Positions 33,356 through 43,129 are shown, counted from the stretch's first letter. The stretch is DNA of 64,000 nucleotides from Halorussus salinisoli (GCA_005239435.1 SZNP01000001.1:1116001-1180000); one strand, 5' to 3'. Translations and numbers: made by a program. Notes: generated by a model not told the origin, from the letters alone.

Positions 33356-34186
33356 ATGCGCCTCTCCCGTCTCGGACTGCTCGGTCCGGTCGCACTCGTC
33401 GCACTCACTCCGTTCGCACTCCGGGCGGGGTTGACCAAGGTCGTCGGCATCTCGTGGGTCGCGTTCGCCGCGATGGGTGGCGCGGCGTTCGTCGGCGAGC
33501 GAACCGGAGCGTCGACCGACGCCGGACGCCTCGTTTGGGGCTACGGTCTCGCCAGCGGCGCGATGATAACCAGCGCGGCCGTCTTCATCGTACCGGGGGC
33601 CATCGGCCACCATCCGAAGTTCGGCGGGTTCGGCATCGCGTTCGGCGTCCTCGCAGGTTTCTCGGCCCACACCCTCGGCCACCGAGCGATGCACACCGAC
33701 CTGCCGTTCGACCACACTGCGGTCGAACTGACCGCCCACTCGTTCGCGGCGGGAGCCATCATCGGTATCGTCTACGGCAACATGCCGAGTCTCGGACTCC
33801 TGCTCGGACTCGCTATCGTCTCCCACAAGGGACCGGCGGGCTACGCCGCGGCCGACCGACTCCGACGGGCCGACAAACCGGTCTCGGTCCTCCTGCTTCC
33901 GGCCGCGGGCGTCGGCATCACCGCGCTTCCGGCGTCGCTCCTGACGCTTCCGAGTAGCGACCCCGTGAACGCCGTCGTCTTCGGGTTCGCGGCGGGCGTC
34001 TTCCTCCACGTCGCCATGGACTTCCTCCCGCGATGCGAGCTGGGCGGCGAGGTCTACGAGGTAGCCCAGATCACCGACGACGCTCACGCCCTGCTGGACC
34101 GCCTCCGCGCACAGGCCGTGGCGAGTACGGGTCTCGGTGCCGTCGCCGTGTTCGTCGCGTGGCTGATTCTTCGCGGTAGTGCGTGA
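33356..34186 (+). CDS. ZIP-like metal transporter
   Basis: 276 residues from ATG 33356, with a TATA-like cttattaact 25-30 bases upstream (leaderless start). Seven to eight hydrophobic helices. The metal-path region reads LTAHSFAAGAIIGIVYGNMPSLG ... GLAIVSHKGPAGYAAADRL, with H and 'HKGPAG' in place of HNxPEG, a divergent ZIP form, and a late VAMDFLPRCELG. Probably moves a divalent cation; direction and metal unknown. Confidence 0.78.
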   Translation: MRLSRLGLLGPVALVALTPFALRAGLTKVVGISWVAFAAMGGAAFVGERTGASTDAGRLVWGYGLASGAMITSAAVFIVPGAIGHHPKFGGFGIAFGVLAGFSAHTLGHRAMHTDLPFDHTAVELTAHSFAAGAIIGIVYGNMPSLGLLLGLAIVSHKGPAGYAAADRLRRADKPVSVLLLPAAGVGITALPASLLTLPSSDPVNAVVFGFAAGVFLHVAMDFLPRCELGGEVYEVAQITDDAHALLDRLRAQAVASTGLGAVAVFVAWLILRGSA

Positions 34187-34329
34187 CGCGGGGTCGAGCG
34201 GAAGCGTTAGACGCCGGGACCGACGAACGGGCCGCTGGAAGTCGGAGACCGACGAGACCGAGTGAGCCGTCTGCCGGGGCCGACCGAGACTCGATGAACA
34301 CTTTACGCTCCGACCTAGTAGCATCGCGT

Positions 34330-34947
34330 ATGGAACCGGCCGACAATCACGAGTACTGGGCCAATCGCTCGAAGGAGTTCTCGCCGTCCTACTACGCGGA
34401 CATCGGACAGAACGAGGTGACGGAAACGCTCGCCGCCGTGTTCGACCACTACGCCGCCGACGACGCCGCGATACTCGAAGTCGGCTGTAGCTCCGGTCGC
34501 CACCTCGCTCACCTTCTGGACGACGGGTTCGAGGACCTGACCGGAATCGACATCAACGAGGATTCGTTCGACGTGATGGCCGACCACTACCCCCGACTCG
34601 CCGAAACGGGGACGTTCCACGCCGGTGCTATCGAGGACATCGTCCCCGATTTCCCCGACGACGCGTTCGACGTCGTCTACTCGGTCGAGACGCTCCAACA
34701 CGTTCACCCCGAAAACGAGTGGGTGTTCGAGGAGTTAGCTCGCGTCACCTCCGACCTGCTGATTACTGCCGAAAACGAAGGAAACAGCCCCAAACGCGGC
34801 CGCAAAGGTGCCGAAGTGAGTTGCGTCCACGACGACTTCCCGCTGTACCACCGCGACTGGAAGCAGGTGTTCTCTGATCTCGGGCTCGCCCAACTCCTCT
34901 GTGAACCGGGCAAGCGCGACACGGTTCGCGTGTTCCGCGTTCTCTGA
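34330..34947 (+). CDS. Class I SAM-dependent methyltransferase
   Basis: 205 residues from ATG 34330. Motif I LEVGCSSGRHLAHL, motif II LTGIDINEDSFDVM, and VYSVETLQHV as motif IV/post-I, as in UbiE-like enzymes. The C-terminal part contains a conserved-looking DFPLYHRDWKQVFSDLGL. Substrate unknown. The longer frame upstream lacks coding character. Confidence 0.88.
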   Translation: MEPADNHEYWANRSKEFSPSYYADIGQNEVTETLAAVFDHYAADDAAILEVGCSSGRHLAHLLDDGFEDLTGIDINEDSFDVMADHYPRLAETGTFHAGAIEDIVPDFPDDAFDVVYSVETLQHVHPENEWVFEELARVTSDLLITAENEGNSPKRGRKGAEVSCVHDDFPLYHRDWKQVFSDLGLAQLLCEPGKRDTVRVFRVL

Positions 34948-35048
34948 TAGTTCCGGCCGGGTCCGCTACCCCGTCCTTCGACGCACCGCTGGAAAGTGCC
35001 CTCGTCGGCCCAAATTGATAACCGCTCGTTACTCCTCTAGCGAACATA

Positions 35049-35804
35049 GTGTTCACCGTCGATCTACACTCCCACACCCGATTCTTCCACGGGTTCCCCG
35101 GTCTCGGACGCGCGTTCGACCCCGTAGGCGCACGCCTGCTCGCACGGACGGCGGAGTACCGCGGTCTCGACGGGGTGGTCACGACCAACCACGACTACTA
35201 CCGCGACTTCGGACTCGGCGACGAGTCGTTCGCGGTCCTGCCCGGCATCGAGGTGACGACGACGAAGGGCCACGCGCTCGTCGTCGGCCCGAATCCGCCC
35301 GAGCGCACCCCGAAGGGCGAACTCACGCCCCAGCAGGTGGTCGAGATGGCCCACGACCGCGGGTGTGCCGCCATCATCGCCCACCCGTTCCGCAACAGCA
35401 CGGTCCGCGAGGCCGACGCCGAGTTCGACGCCATCGAGGTCAACGGCAAGGGGACCGACCCGGCCGAGTGGGTCGAGCAGTTGGCCCGCGACCGTGACCT
35501 CCCGCTCGTCGGCGGGAGCGACGCTCACTACCCGGTCGAGGTCGGCCGAGCGTACACCGAAGTCGAGGCCGACGAACTCACGCCCGAGAGCGTCGCGGCC
35601 GCGATTCGGGACGGCCGAGTGACGCCCAGAGTGGACCGGAGTCCGTCTCAGCAACTGCTCCGCCGGGCGTACGCGGCGATTCACAGCCAGAAGGGATGGT
35701 TAGAACACCCCGCGCCCGAACCGCCGGGACTGGGGACGCCGCCCGGCGAGGAGGAGAACGCCCCGCCGCCGCGCGAGGCGGAGACACGTGATTCTAGCCG
35801 TTAA
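35049..35804 (+). CDS. PHP domain metal-dependent phosphoesterase
   Basis: 251 residues from GTG 35049, which immediately precedes the first motif (FTVDLHSHT), so no later start is possible. PHP motifs: DLHSHT, TTNHDYY, PGIEVTT, AHPFR and GGSDAHYP, giving the metal-binding His/Asp set. Members cleave phosphoester bonds of nucleotides, histidinol phosphate or similar. The last about 45 residues are a Pro/Glu-rich tail with no fold. T-rich terminator-like sequence follows the stop codon. Confidence 0.88.
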   Translation: MFTVDLHSHTRFFHGFPGLGRAFDPVGARLLARTAEYRGLDGVVTTNHDYYRDFGLGDESFAVLPGIEVTTTKGHALVVGPNPPERTPKGELTPQQVVEMAHDRGCAAIIAHPFRNSTVREADAEFDAIEVNGKGTDPAEWVEQLARDRDLPLVGGSDAHYPVEVGRAYTEVEADELTPESVAAAIRDGRVTPRVDRSPSQQLLRRAYAAIHSQKGWLEHPAPEPPGLGTPPGEEENAPPPREAETRDSSR

Positions 35805-35835
35805 CATATTTTCTTTCGTTCCTAAAGAAAGAATT
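35805..35835 (+). terminator. Terminator after the PHP gene
   Basis: TTCTTTC-9 nt-GAAAGAA (35811-35833) overlaps T-rich sequence directly after the stop codon. Confidence 0.45.
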
Positions 35836-35893
35836 CCGTTTCCTAAAGACATATAATTCTATTCCGCCGCCAGTCCCGATTGCCTCGCTTCCG

Positions 35894-36076
35894 TCACGAC
35901 TGGGAGTCACACACGGGGGATACTTTTTTGTCACTATCGGCGGAAGTCGGCGACGCATGTCGAACACGGCGTGACGCTCCGACCGTAGCCCCGACGACGC
36001 GGTGCCGCCCAGTGGCGGGTCCGAGACCGGCGACTCCCGCGGCGGCGACCAGCGTTGCGACTGTTTCCCACGTCAC
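35894..36076 (-). CDS. Possible 60-residue protein (doubtful)
   Basis: MTWETVATLVAAAGVAGLG starts like a one-helix membrane protein and continues into a basic region and a Ser/Asp tail. It is the only coding-like element I can propose in the 35805-36230 gap. It could be a chance frame. Confidence 0.28.
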   Translation of the reverse strand: MTWETVATLVAAAGVAGLGPATGRHRVVGATVGASRRVRHASPTSADSDKKVSPVCDSQS

Positions 36077-36230
36077 GCCAGATGTTCCGACACTCCACTC
36101 GCAGTTCGGACCGACAGCATCGATTCGCTAATCGACCGCCGAGTGGCTTCGTCCGTCGAGCCTCGGGTCACTCCACTTTCCGATTCCCGCGCCAGTCCGC
36201 CCGTCGGCACCGCCTCGGGAGGCGATTGCG

Positions 36231-37517
36231 GTGAGCGACCTCCGCCGGGCGGTGTTGACCTACTACGCCTACCGCTGTATCAGTGCCATCGGCTTCATCG
36301 CACCGTTCCTGAACGTCTTCCTCGTGAGCCGCGGCGTGACCTTCACCGACCTCGCCTTGGGCGGGTCGGCGATGGCCGCCGTCACCGTCCTCGGCGAGGT
36401 GCCGAGCGGCTACGTCGGCGACCGTCTCGGCCGCCGCCGGAGCCTCCTGCTCAGCCAGACGCTGTTCGCCGTGAGCATCTCGTCGTGGGCGTTCGCGCGT
36501 TCGACCACCGCCGTCGTGAGCATCTTCGTCGTCTCCGGGGTAGCCTCGGCCTTCCAGTCGGGGAGCACCGAAGCGTGGCTCTACGACGTGTTGGACGAGG
36601 CCGACGAGGCCGAGCGGTACACCGAGATCGAGAGCCGCGGGTCCGCGCTCCGGCTCTGGGTCACCGCGACGACGATGGTCGCCGGAGGTCTGCTCTACGT
36701 CGTCGGCCCGATGATTCCGTTCGCCTGCGCGGCCGCGCTGAGCTGGTCCGGGGTAGGAATCGTCGCTTCGCTCCCGGCGAACGCCCGGTATCGGGGCCGC
36801 GACGGTCGGGCCGACGACGATGACGCCCCGCTCGACCCCCGGCGCGCGCTCGCGGTCGTCCGGCGGTTCCTCGCGCGGCCCGGCCTCCGGGTCGTCGTCG
36901 GCGTCGTCGCGGTCTACACCGGGGCCTCGGTCGCGGCGGGCGACTACCTCCAGCCGGTCGTGGTCGCTGTCCTGCCCCGGACGACCGCGACGGTCGCCGG
37001 GGTCGCGCTCCCCGAGTTCGTCGTCCTCGGCTGTCTCTACGCCACCTTCACCGCGTTGTCGGCGGTCGTAGTGGACCGGGCCGACGCTCTCCGGAACGCG
37101 CTCGGGGCCACTAACGCGCTGCTCGCGCTGGTCGGCCTCGGCGGGGTCGCGATGGCGGTTCCGCTCGTCGCCACCCGCGCGCTCGGCGGGTCGGCCGTGG
37201 TCGCCGCGACCCTGACCGCGGTCGTCGGATTCCGGACGTGTCAGGACGTTCTCCACCCGATTCACAGCGCGTACCTGAACGACCGCGCGGAGTCGGTCGG
37301 CCGGGCGACGACGCTCAGCGCGGTCGCGTTCGCCTACGCCCTCGTCCGCGTCCCCTTCCTGCTGGTCGGCGGCCGGGTCGCGGACGCGACCGAACCGGTG
37401 GTGGCGCTCGCGCTCGTCGGAGTCGTCGCGGTCGCTGTTGCGGTTGCAGTCGGCATCGCGGTCCTGTCTCGGCGTTCCGAGTCCGAGGCGTCGGCGACCG
37501 GAACAGCAGACGACTGA
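36231..37517 (+). CDS. MFS transporter
   Basis: 428 residues from a GTG start; twelve hydrophobic helices. The cytoplasmic loop 2-3 motif is GYVGDRLGRRRSLLLSQ, the classical MFS motif A. A charged central loop (RYRGRDGRADDDDAPLDPRRAL) separates the halves. Substrate unknown; the family includes drug and sugar exporters. It is preceded by a long gap without a clear promoter, so control is unclear. Confidence 0.88.
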   Translation: MSDLRRAVLTYYAYRCISAIGFIAPFLNVFLVSRGVTFTDLALGGSAMAAVTVLGEVPSGYVGDRLGRRRSLLLSQTLFAVSISSWAFARSTTAVVSIFVVSGVASAFQSGSTEAWLYDVLDEADEAERYTEIESRGSALRLWVTATTMVAGGLLYVVGPMIPFACAAALSWSGVGIVASLPANARYRGRDGRADDDDAPLDPRRALAVVRRFLARPGLRVVVGVVAVYTGASVAAGDYLQPVVVAVLPRTTATVAGVALPEFVVLGCLYATFTALSAVVVDRADALRNALGATNALLALVGLGGVAMAVPLVATRALGGSAVVAATLTAVVGFRTCQDVLHPIHSAYLNDRAESVGRATTLSAVAFAYALVRVPFLLVGGRVADATEPVVALALVGVVAVAVAVAVGIAVLSRRSESEASATGTADD

Positions 37518-37593
37518 TTCAGTTGCGATTTCGGCAGACACCAACCTTTCCGCCATACCGAGATTTATACCCCCGTATCGCTACGCTCTATCC

Positions 37594-38625
37594 ATGAAAG
37601 TCGCCGTACTCGCACACGAGAAGTTCCCCGACCGCGCCAAGACTGCCGTCGGCCTGTTGCGCTACTCCGACTACGAGGTCGAAGCGGTTCTCGACCGCGA
37701 CAACGCCGGCAAGCGAGTGTCCGACTTCCTGCCCGACGTGCAGGACGCTCCGATCGTCGCCGAGATGGCCGACGCGCCCGACGTGGACGCCCTTATCGTC
37801 GGTATCGCGCCCATCGGCGGCGGGTTCGACGAGTCGTGGCGCTCGGACGTGACCACCGCCTTGGAGCGGGGTTGCGACCTGATTTCGGGCCTCCACTACT
37901 TCCTCGAAGACGACGCTGAGTTCGCCCGACTCGCCGACGAGAACGACTGCGACGTCTGGGACGTGCGCAAGCCCCCGGAGGACCTGACGGTCGCGCAGGG
38001 CGCCGCCGACGAGGTGGACGCCGAGGTGATTCTGACGGTCGGCACCGACTGCTCGGTCGGGAAGATGACCGCGACCCTCGAGCTCCTCGAAGCCGCCCGC
38101 GAGCGCGGCGCTGACGCCGGTTTCATCCCGACGGGGCAGACCGGAATCATGATCGAAGGGTGGGGCAATCCCGTCGACCGCGTGGTCAGCGACTTCACCG
38201 CGGGCGCGGTCGAGGAGATGATTCTGGAGCGCGGCGACGACTACGACTACCTCTTCGTGGAGGGACAGGGGAGCATCGTCCACCCCGCCTACTCCGCGGT
38301 CACCTGCGGCATCCTCCACGGGTCGATGGCCGACAAACTCGTCCTCTGCCACGAGGCGGGCCGGGAGGTAGTTCACGGCTACGAGAGCTTCGACCTCCCG
38401 CCGATTGGCGACTACGTGGACCTCTACGAGAACCTCGCTCGGCCGGTCCACGAGACCGAAATCGTGGCCGGGGCGCTCAACACCAAGGAAGTCGCCGACG
38501 ACGCCGCGGCCCGCGACGCCGTGGCGACCTTCGCCGACGAACTCGACGCGCCCGTGACCGACCCCGTTCGGTTCGGCGACCCCGACGGCGACGAACTCGA
38601 CGCGGTTCTGGAGGCGATTCTGTGA
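37594..38625 (+). CDS. dgcN: D-glutamate N-acetyltransferase DgcN-like (DUF1611)
   Basis: 343 residues from ATG 37594, with a TATA-like gatttatac 25-33 bases upstream (leaderless). DUF1611 layout: an N-terminal Rossmann-like domain (IGGGFDESWR) and a C-terminal P-loop-type domain with TVGTDCSVGKMTATLEL (148-164) and FVEGQGSIVHPAYS. In halophilic archaea and marine bacteria, DUF1611 proteins next to DgcA have been reported as N-acetyltransferases of a D-glutamate catabolic route. The next gene is the DgcA-like epimerase, overlapping by GTGA at 38622-38625. Confidence 0.85.
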   Translation: MKVAVLAHEKFPDRAKTAVGLLRYSDYEVEAVLDRDNAGKRVSDFLPDVQDAPIVAEMADAPDVDALIVGIAPIGGGFDESWRSDVTTALERGCDLISGLHYFLEDDAEFARLADENDCDVWDVRKPPEDLTVAQGAADEVDAEVILTVGTDCSVGKMTATLELLEAARERGADAGFIPTGQTGIMIEGWGNPVDRVVSDFTAGAVEEMILERGDDYDYLFVEGQGSIVHPAYSAVTCGILHGSMADKLVLCHEAGREVVHGYESFDLPPIGDYVDLYENLARPVHETEIVAGALNTKEVADDAAARDAVATFADELDAPVTDPVRFGDPDGDELDAVLEAIL

Positions 38626-39662
38626 GCCTCGAAACCGACTTCGAGCGCGTCTCGCTCCCGCTCGAAAACGCCTTCACCATCTCGCGGGGCACCCAGGAGA
38701 CCGCCGAGAACGTGGTCGTCCGAATCGAGGACGACGAGGGCACGGTCGGAGTCGGTGCGGCCGCCCCGTCCGAACACTACGGCGAGACCGCCGCTACCGT
38801 GGAAGCCGTCCTGCCCGACCTGCTCGGAGTCGTCGAGCAAGTCGGCGACCCCCACCAACTCGACCGCATCGAGCGCCGACTCCGCGAGACCGTCGAGCGC
38901 AACCCGGCCGCCAGATGCGCGGTCAGCGTCGCGCTCCACGACCTGGTGGCCAAGCGCACGGACCTGCCGCTGTATCGCTACTGGGGACTCGACCCCGAGG
39001 AGGCCGTCCCGACCTCCTACACCATCGGCATCGACTCCACCGAGCGAATGGCCGAGAAGACCGAGACCGCGGTCGAACGCGGCTACGACGTGCTGAAGGT
39101 GAAGGTCGGCACCGACCGCGACGAGGAGATAATCTCGACGGTCCGCGAGCACGCGCCCGGCGCGACTATCCGCGTGGACGCGAACGAAGCGTGGTCGCCG
39201 CGCGAGGCGGTCCGGAAGATAGACCGCCTCGCCGAGTACGACCTCGAGTTCGTGGAGCAACCGGTCTCGGCGGACGACCCCGAGGGACTGAACTTCGTGC
39301 GGGACCGCGCGGTGCTCCCCATCGCGGCCGACGAGTCGTGCGTCACGCTCCCGGACATCCCCCGAATCGCCGACAAGGCCGACATCGCCAACCTGAAACT
39401 GATGAAATGCGGCGGCCTGCGCGAGGCCAAACGGATGATTCACACCGCACGCGCCCACGGACTGGAGGTCATGCTCGGGTGCATGATAGAGACGAACGCC
39501 GCCATCGCGGCGGCCGCCCACCTCGCTCCCATGTTGGACTACGCCGACCTCGACGGGGCGCTCCTGCTCGAATCGGACGTCTACGAGGGCGTCCCGATGC
39601 CCGAGGGAGACATCGACCTCGCCGGACTCGACCGGCCCGGAACCGGCGCACGGGGCGGGTAG
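38622..39662 (+). CDS. dgcA: Enolase-superfamily epimerase/racemase DgcA-like (dipeptide epimerase family)
   Basis: 346 residues, started at GTG 38622 inside the upstream stop codon (GTGA overlap), so translationally coupled. Enolase-superfamily residues are complete: LKVKVG (Lys159, Lys161), VDANEAW (Asp186), VEQPV (Glu212), ADESC (Asp237), NLKLMKCGG (Lys259 and Lys262). It resembles L-Ala-D/L-Glu epimerase; in the DgcN-DgcA pathway this partner racemises N-acetyl-D-glutamate to the L form. A plain dipeptide epimerase is the alternative. No deacetylase gene for the last step is adjacent. Confidence 0.88.
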   Translation: MSLETDFERVSLPLENAFTISRGTQETAENVVVRIEDDEGTVGVGAAAPSEHYGETAATVEAVLPDLLGVVEQVGDPHQLDRIERRLRETVERNPAARCAVSVALHDLVAKRTDLPLYRYWGLDPEEAVPTSYTIGIDSTERMAEKTETAVERGYDVLKVKVGTDRDEEIISTVREHAPGATIRVDANEAWSPREAVRKIDRLAEYDLEFVEQPVSADDPEGLNFVRDRAVLPIAADESCVTLPDIPRIADKADIANLKLMKCGGLREAKRMIHTARAHGLEVMLGCMIETNAAIAAAAHLAPMLDYADLDGALLLESDVYEGVPMPEGDIDLAGLDRPGTGARGG

Positions 39663-39749
39663 TGCCGTTCGGTTTCGCCGAGAATCTCCTGCCCTCCTCC
39701 GTTCGGTAACGCCTGAGCGATACGTATCAGACGATTTTCTGTAATAGGA

Positions 39750-39786
39750 TGCAGATAACACCTATTGCGGTTCGGGTGCAGATAAT
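39750..39786. repeat. Direct repeat before the cupredoxin gene
   Basis: TGCAGATAA occurs at 39750-39758 and 39778-39786, 28 bases apart, in otherwise AT-rich DNA, about 70-100 bases before the start. Possibly a regulator site. Confidence 0.3.
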
Positions 39787-39857
39787 TGACGCATCTGTAG
39801 CAGGTTCGTCGGCTATGCGACGCGTAGTGGATGCACCAGCGGAATGGGGAGATACCG

Positions 39858-40718
39858 ATGCCAGCACCTGATGCGGAGACGACCGACGAATCGACCAGTA
39901 AATCGTTCACCGAACGGCTCGGCGTCGAACGACGACCGCTACTGAAAGCACTCGGCGTCGGGGCCTCGATTCCGTTCGTTAGCGGCGTTACGGTCGCTTC
40001 GGGCGAGGAGTCAGACGCTCAGGACAGCGCGGAGGCCGCTCAAGAGATCGAACCGATGATAGACCCGGTCTTCGGACATCCCATGAAGGAGGCCGAGAAC
40101 GTTCCGGACATCCTCGGACCGGACCACGAAGTCGAGTTACACAGAGATTTTCCCGAAGATATTCAGAATCCAGACCATCCGTCGTTCTTCCACTTCGAAC
40201 CGACCGGGCTTCGGGTAGACTCCGGGGACATCGTGCAGTTCACGTTTACCAGCCCCAACCACACCATCACGGCCTACCATCCGGGGCACGGCTTCCAGCG
40301 GCGAGTCCCCGAGGAAGTCCCGGCGTTCTCGTCACCGCTCGTACAGAAGGACGGAGCGTGGCTCTACCAGTTCATGCACGAGGGGCTCTACGACCTGTAC
40401 TGTGGCGTCCACTCGGTGCTCGGAATGGTGATGCGAATCGTCGTCGGCGACTTCAGCGAGGAGGACGTCCCGGACTACGCGGACACGTTCGAGGCCGAGC
40501 CACCGCTCTTCGCGCCGGTCAGCGAGCAGTTCCTCGAACACGAACTCGAGGCGACGAGCGAGCAGAACGAGAACGTCGATTGGACCTGGCTGACAGCACC
40601 GCAGGTCCTCAAGACGGATGCACTGGATCCGATGAGGATTCAGGAGGCCGGTACGGTGTCGTTCGAGACGGTCGCCGACGAACTCGGAGTCGCCTTCGAC
40701 CCCGAAGACGGCGAGTAG
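39858..40718 (+). CDS. Exported cupredoxin (plastocyanin-like) protein
   Basis: 286 residues from ATG 39858, chosen because GGGGAG lies 7-12 bases upstream. The N-terminus carries a twin-arginine region (VERRPLLKALGVGASIPFVSGVTVAS), so export by Tat is likely. The type-1 copper site is complete: His135 (SPNHTITAY), Cys182, His185 and Met190 (YCGVHSVLGM), so it can carry electrons outside the membrane. About 90 residues after the domain (EAEPPLFAPVSEQFLEHELEA ...) are helical and uncharacterised. Relatives sit in respiratory or copper-stress contexts. Confidence 0.88.
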   Translation: MPAPDAETTDESTSKSFTERLGVERRPLLKALGVGASIPFVSGVTVASGEESDAQDSAEAAQEIEPMIDPVFGHPMKEAENVPDILGPDHEVELHRDFPEDIQNPDHPSFFHFEPTGLRVDSGDIVQFTFTSPNHTITAYHPGHGFQRRVPEEVPAFSSPLVQKDGAWLYQFMHEGLYDLYCGVHSVLGMVMRIVVGDFSEEDVPDYADTFEAEPPLFAPVSEQFLEHELEATSEQNENVDWTWLTAPQVLKTDALDPMRIQEAGTVSFETVADELGVAFDPEDGE

Positions 40719-40845
40719 CGGTTCCCCTTTTTCGCCGGTAGAGGTGAACAGTTACCTCAGTGTCGGGCGCGCCGAGCGCGAGCGAACTTCGCCCGGTGCG
40801 TTGGCCCGAATTCCTATACCCAGTTATCTGTAAGTAAACGTACGG

Positions 40846-41640
40846 ATGAGCAACGGGGAGACACCTACGGAAGCGGCCCGCGAGACGGGTGAGTCGGTGT
40901 ACGACGAACTTCTGAGCGTACTGATAACTGGTATCGCCATCATCGTCCCGCTCGTAGTGACTATCTGGGTGCTGGCGACGATAATCGACTTCATCGCGGG
41001 GGCGTTCGCGCCGGTCGTCGCGGTCCTGGAGTGGACCGGCCTGGTCGATTTCCTCCGGTCGCTGTGGCTCGCCGGGTTCTTCGCCGAGCTAGGTATCTAC
41101 AGCGAGGTGTTCGAGTTCGTCCCGGAACTCATCGCCGCGACGATTCTGGTGGGAAGTATCGTGGGCGTCGGTACCCTCGCCCACGTCAGATACGGCGAGC
41201 GTCTCGTTGTCGCCATCGACGCCGCGCTCGCGGACATTCCGGGCGTCGGCACGGTGTACAAGAGTTTCCGGCGGGTCGGTGACGCGATGCTCGGGAGCGA
41301 GGCCGAGAACTTCGAGGACGTGAAGATAGTCGAGTACCCCCGCGAGGGGTCGTACATCCTCGGCTTCGAGACGGCCGAGTCCCCCTCGGCTATCGGCGAG
41401 GCGGTCGGCGAGGACGACCTCGTGGCGATGTTCCTCCCGTTCGCGCCGAACCCGGTGATGGGCGGCTATCTCGCCCACATCCCGGCGGATAGAGTGTACG
41501 ACGTGGACATGACCGTCGAGGAAGGAATCCGAACCATCATCACCAGCGGCATCGCCTCGGGCGAGGACGACGGCGACTTCGCGGTGGGGAACATCCCCGG
41601 CGTGGAACACGACCGCGACAGTCCGGCGAAGGCCGATTGA
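40846..41640 (+). CDS. DUF502 family membrane protein
   Basis: 264 residues. Two strong hydrophobic segments at about 22-55 and 85-110; then the conserved domain PGVGTVYKSFRRVGDAMLGSEAENFEDVKIVEYPREGSYILGF and FLPFAPNPVMGGYLAHIPADRVYDVDMTVEEGIRTIITSGI, which define DUF502. The family occurs in bacteria and archaea with unknown function, often near transport or envelope genes. The C-terminal tail is acidic. It converges on the NhaC-type gene. Confidence 0.88.
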   Translation: MSNGETPTEAARETGESVYDELLSVLITGIAIIVPLVVTIWVLATIIDFIAGAFAPVVAVLEWTGLVDFLRSLWLAGFFAELGIYSEVFEFVPELIAATILVGSIVGVGTLAHVRYGERLVVAIDAALADIPGVGTVYKSFRRVGDAMLGSEAENFEDVKIVEYPREGSYILGFETAESPSAIGEAVGEDDLVAMFLPFAPNPVMGGYLAHIPADRVYDVDMTVEEGIRTIITSGIASGEDDGDFAVGNIPGVEHDRDSPAKAD

Positions 41641-41677
41641 GAGAACGTCAGTCCGTGCCGGGACTGGACAGACGGAT

Positions 41678-43129
41678 TCAGTCGTCGGCCGACGTGGCCG
41701 TCGGTGCGTCGGCGGCGTCCTTCCGGGTCGTCGCGTGCCCGGTCAGCGCCATGGCGAACAGGATGAGCGGCGAGAGGAAGGCGAAGAAGTAGAACGGGAA
41801 GTACGCCATGGTCGAGACGCCGAAAACGCTCGCCATGTAGACTCCGCCCGCGTGCCACGGGATGAGCGCCCCCGTGGGCGTGCCGGCGGCCTCGACCGCC
41901 CGCGAGAGGTCACTGCTCTCCAGGTCGTACTCGTCGTAGAGGTTCCGGAGCGTCATGCCCGGTACCACGATAGCCATGTACTGCTGTGCCGAGAACAGGT
42001 TGACCAGAATCGCCGAGATGCCGGAACTCACGACGAGTCCGGTCGCGCTTCGGACGCCCTGCGCGAGGTAGTGAGCCAGCACCGCGAGGACGCCGATTCC
42101 TTCGAGGAGACCACCGAGCGAGAGCGCGGCGACGACGACCGCGATGGTCCACGCCGACCCCGCGATACCCCCGGCGGCCAACAGGTCGTTGACGAGTTGG
42201 GTTCCGGTCTCCGGGGCGGTCCCGTTGAGGAACACGCCCCACGCGGCCGTGAAGGCGACTCCCTGTACCGCGATGGTGGTGAACACGCCAGCGAAGACGC
42301 CCGCCACGAGCGACGGGAGCGCCGGATAGCCGTAGAGCGCGAGACCGAAGGTGACGACCAGCGGGAGGAAGACCAGCGGTGAGAGGTTGTAGGTGCCCGC
42401 CAACGCACCCTGAATCTCGGCGACCTGGCCCTGCGGAATCGCTCCGCCCGCGCGGAGACCGAGGAGCGCGTAGAGGACCACCGAGATGCCGAGCGCGAGG
42501 GCGGTGCCCGTCCGCATCGCCCGGATGTGGTCGTAGAGGTCGGTGTTCGTGACCGCGGCCGCGAGGTTGGTAGTGTCCGAGAGCGGCGACTGCTTGTCGC
42601 CCGCGTAGGCACCGCTGAGTATCGCTCCCGCGGTCATGGGTTCGGGGATGCCGAGTCCCGACCCGATGCCGATGAAGGCGACCCCCAGCGTCCCGGCGGT
42701 GGTCCACGACGACCCGATGGAGAAGGCGACGACTGCCGCCAGAATCGCGGTAGCCGGGAGGAAAACCTCGGGCGTGAGTATCGACAGGCCGTAGTACATC
42801 AGGCCGGGAATCGTGCCGGAACTGACCCACGTGGCGATGAGCGCGTAGATGGTGAACAGGATGAGAATCGCCTGCAACCCCATCAGCAGGCTGTCGGCGA
42901 TACCGTCGTAGAGGTCGTCCCACGAGAGGCCGATCCAGTAGTAACCGACCAGTCCGGTCAGGACGATGCTCCAGAGGAGCGGGCCGTGAGGTGCGAGTTT
43001 GAGATACCCCGACCCGATTCCGAGGAAGACGATGACTCCGAGCACGGGCACGAGCGCCTGTGCGAGCGTCGGTCGTCGCTCGGGTTTCAGTTCCCCGTAC
43101 GTGAGCGGTTCGAAGTCGAGTGAAGCCAT
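41678..43129 (-). CDS. nhaC: Na+/H+ antiporter, NhaC family
   Basis: 483 residues with about 11-12 hydrophobic helices. AGDKQSPLSDTTNLAAAVTNTDLYDHI (about 185-212) is the conserved NhaC segment, and the late SSGISAILVNLFSAQQYMAIVVPG is similarly placed in the family. It exchanges internal Na+ for H+, a standard need in a halophile that keeps low internal sodium. Relatives also exchange malate or lactate, so the exact ions are inferred. Confidence 0.9.
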   Translation of the reverse strand: MASLDFEPLTYGELKPERRPTLAQALVPVLGVIVFLGIGSGYLKLAPHGPLLWSIVLTGLVGYYWIGLSWDDLYDGIADSLLMGLQAILILFTIYALIATWVSSGTIPGLMYYGLSILTPEVFLPATAILAAVVAFSIGSSWTTAGTLGVAFIGIGSGLGIPEPMTAGAILSGAYAGDKQSPLSDTTNLAAAVTNTDLYDHIRAMRTGTALALGISVVLYALLGLRAGGAIPQGQVAEIQGALAGTYNLSPLVFLPLVVTFGLALYGYPALPSLVAGVFAGVFTTIAVQGVAFTAAWGVFLNGTAPETGTQLVNDLLAAGGIAGSAWTIAVVVAALSLGGLLEGIGVLAVLAHYLAQGVRSATGLVVSSGISAILVNLFSAQQYMAIVVPGMTLRNLYDEYDLESSDLSRAVEAAGTPTGALIPWHAGGVYMASVFGVSTMAYFPFYFFAFLSPLILFAMALTGHATTRKDAADAPTATSADD

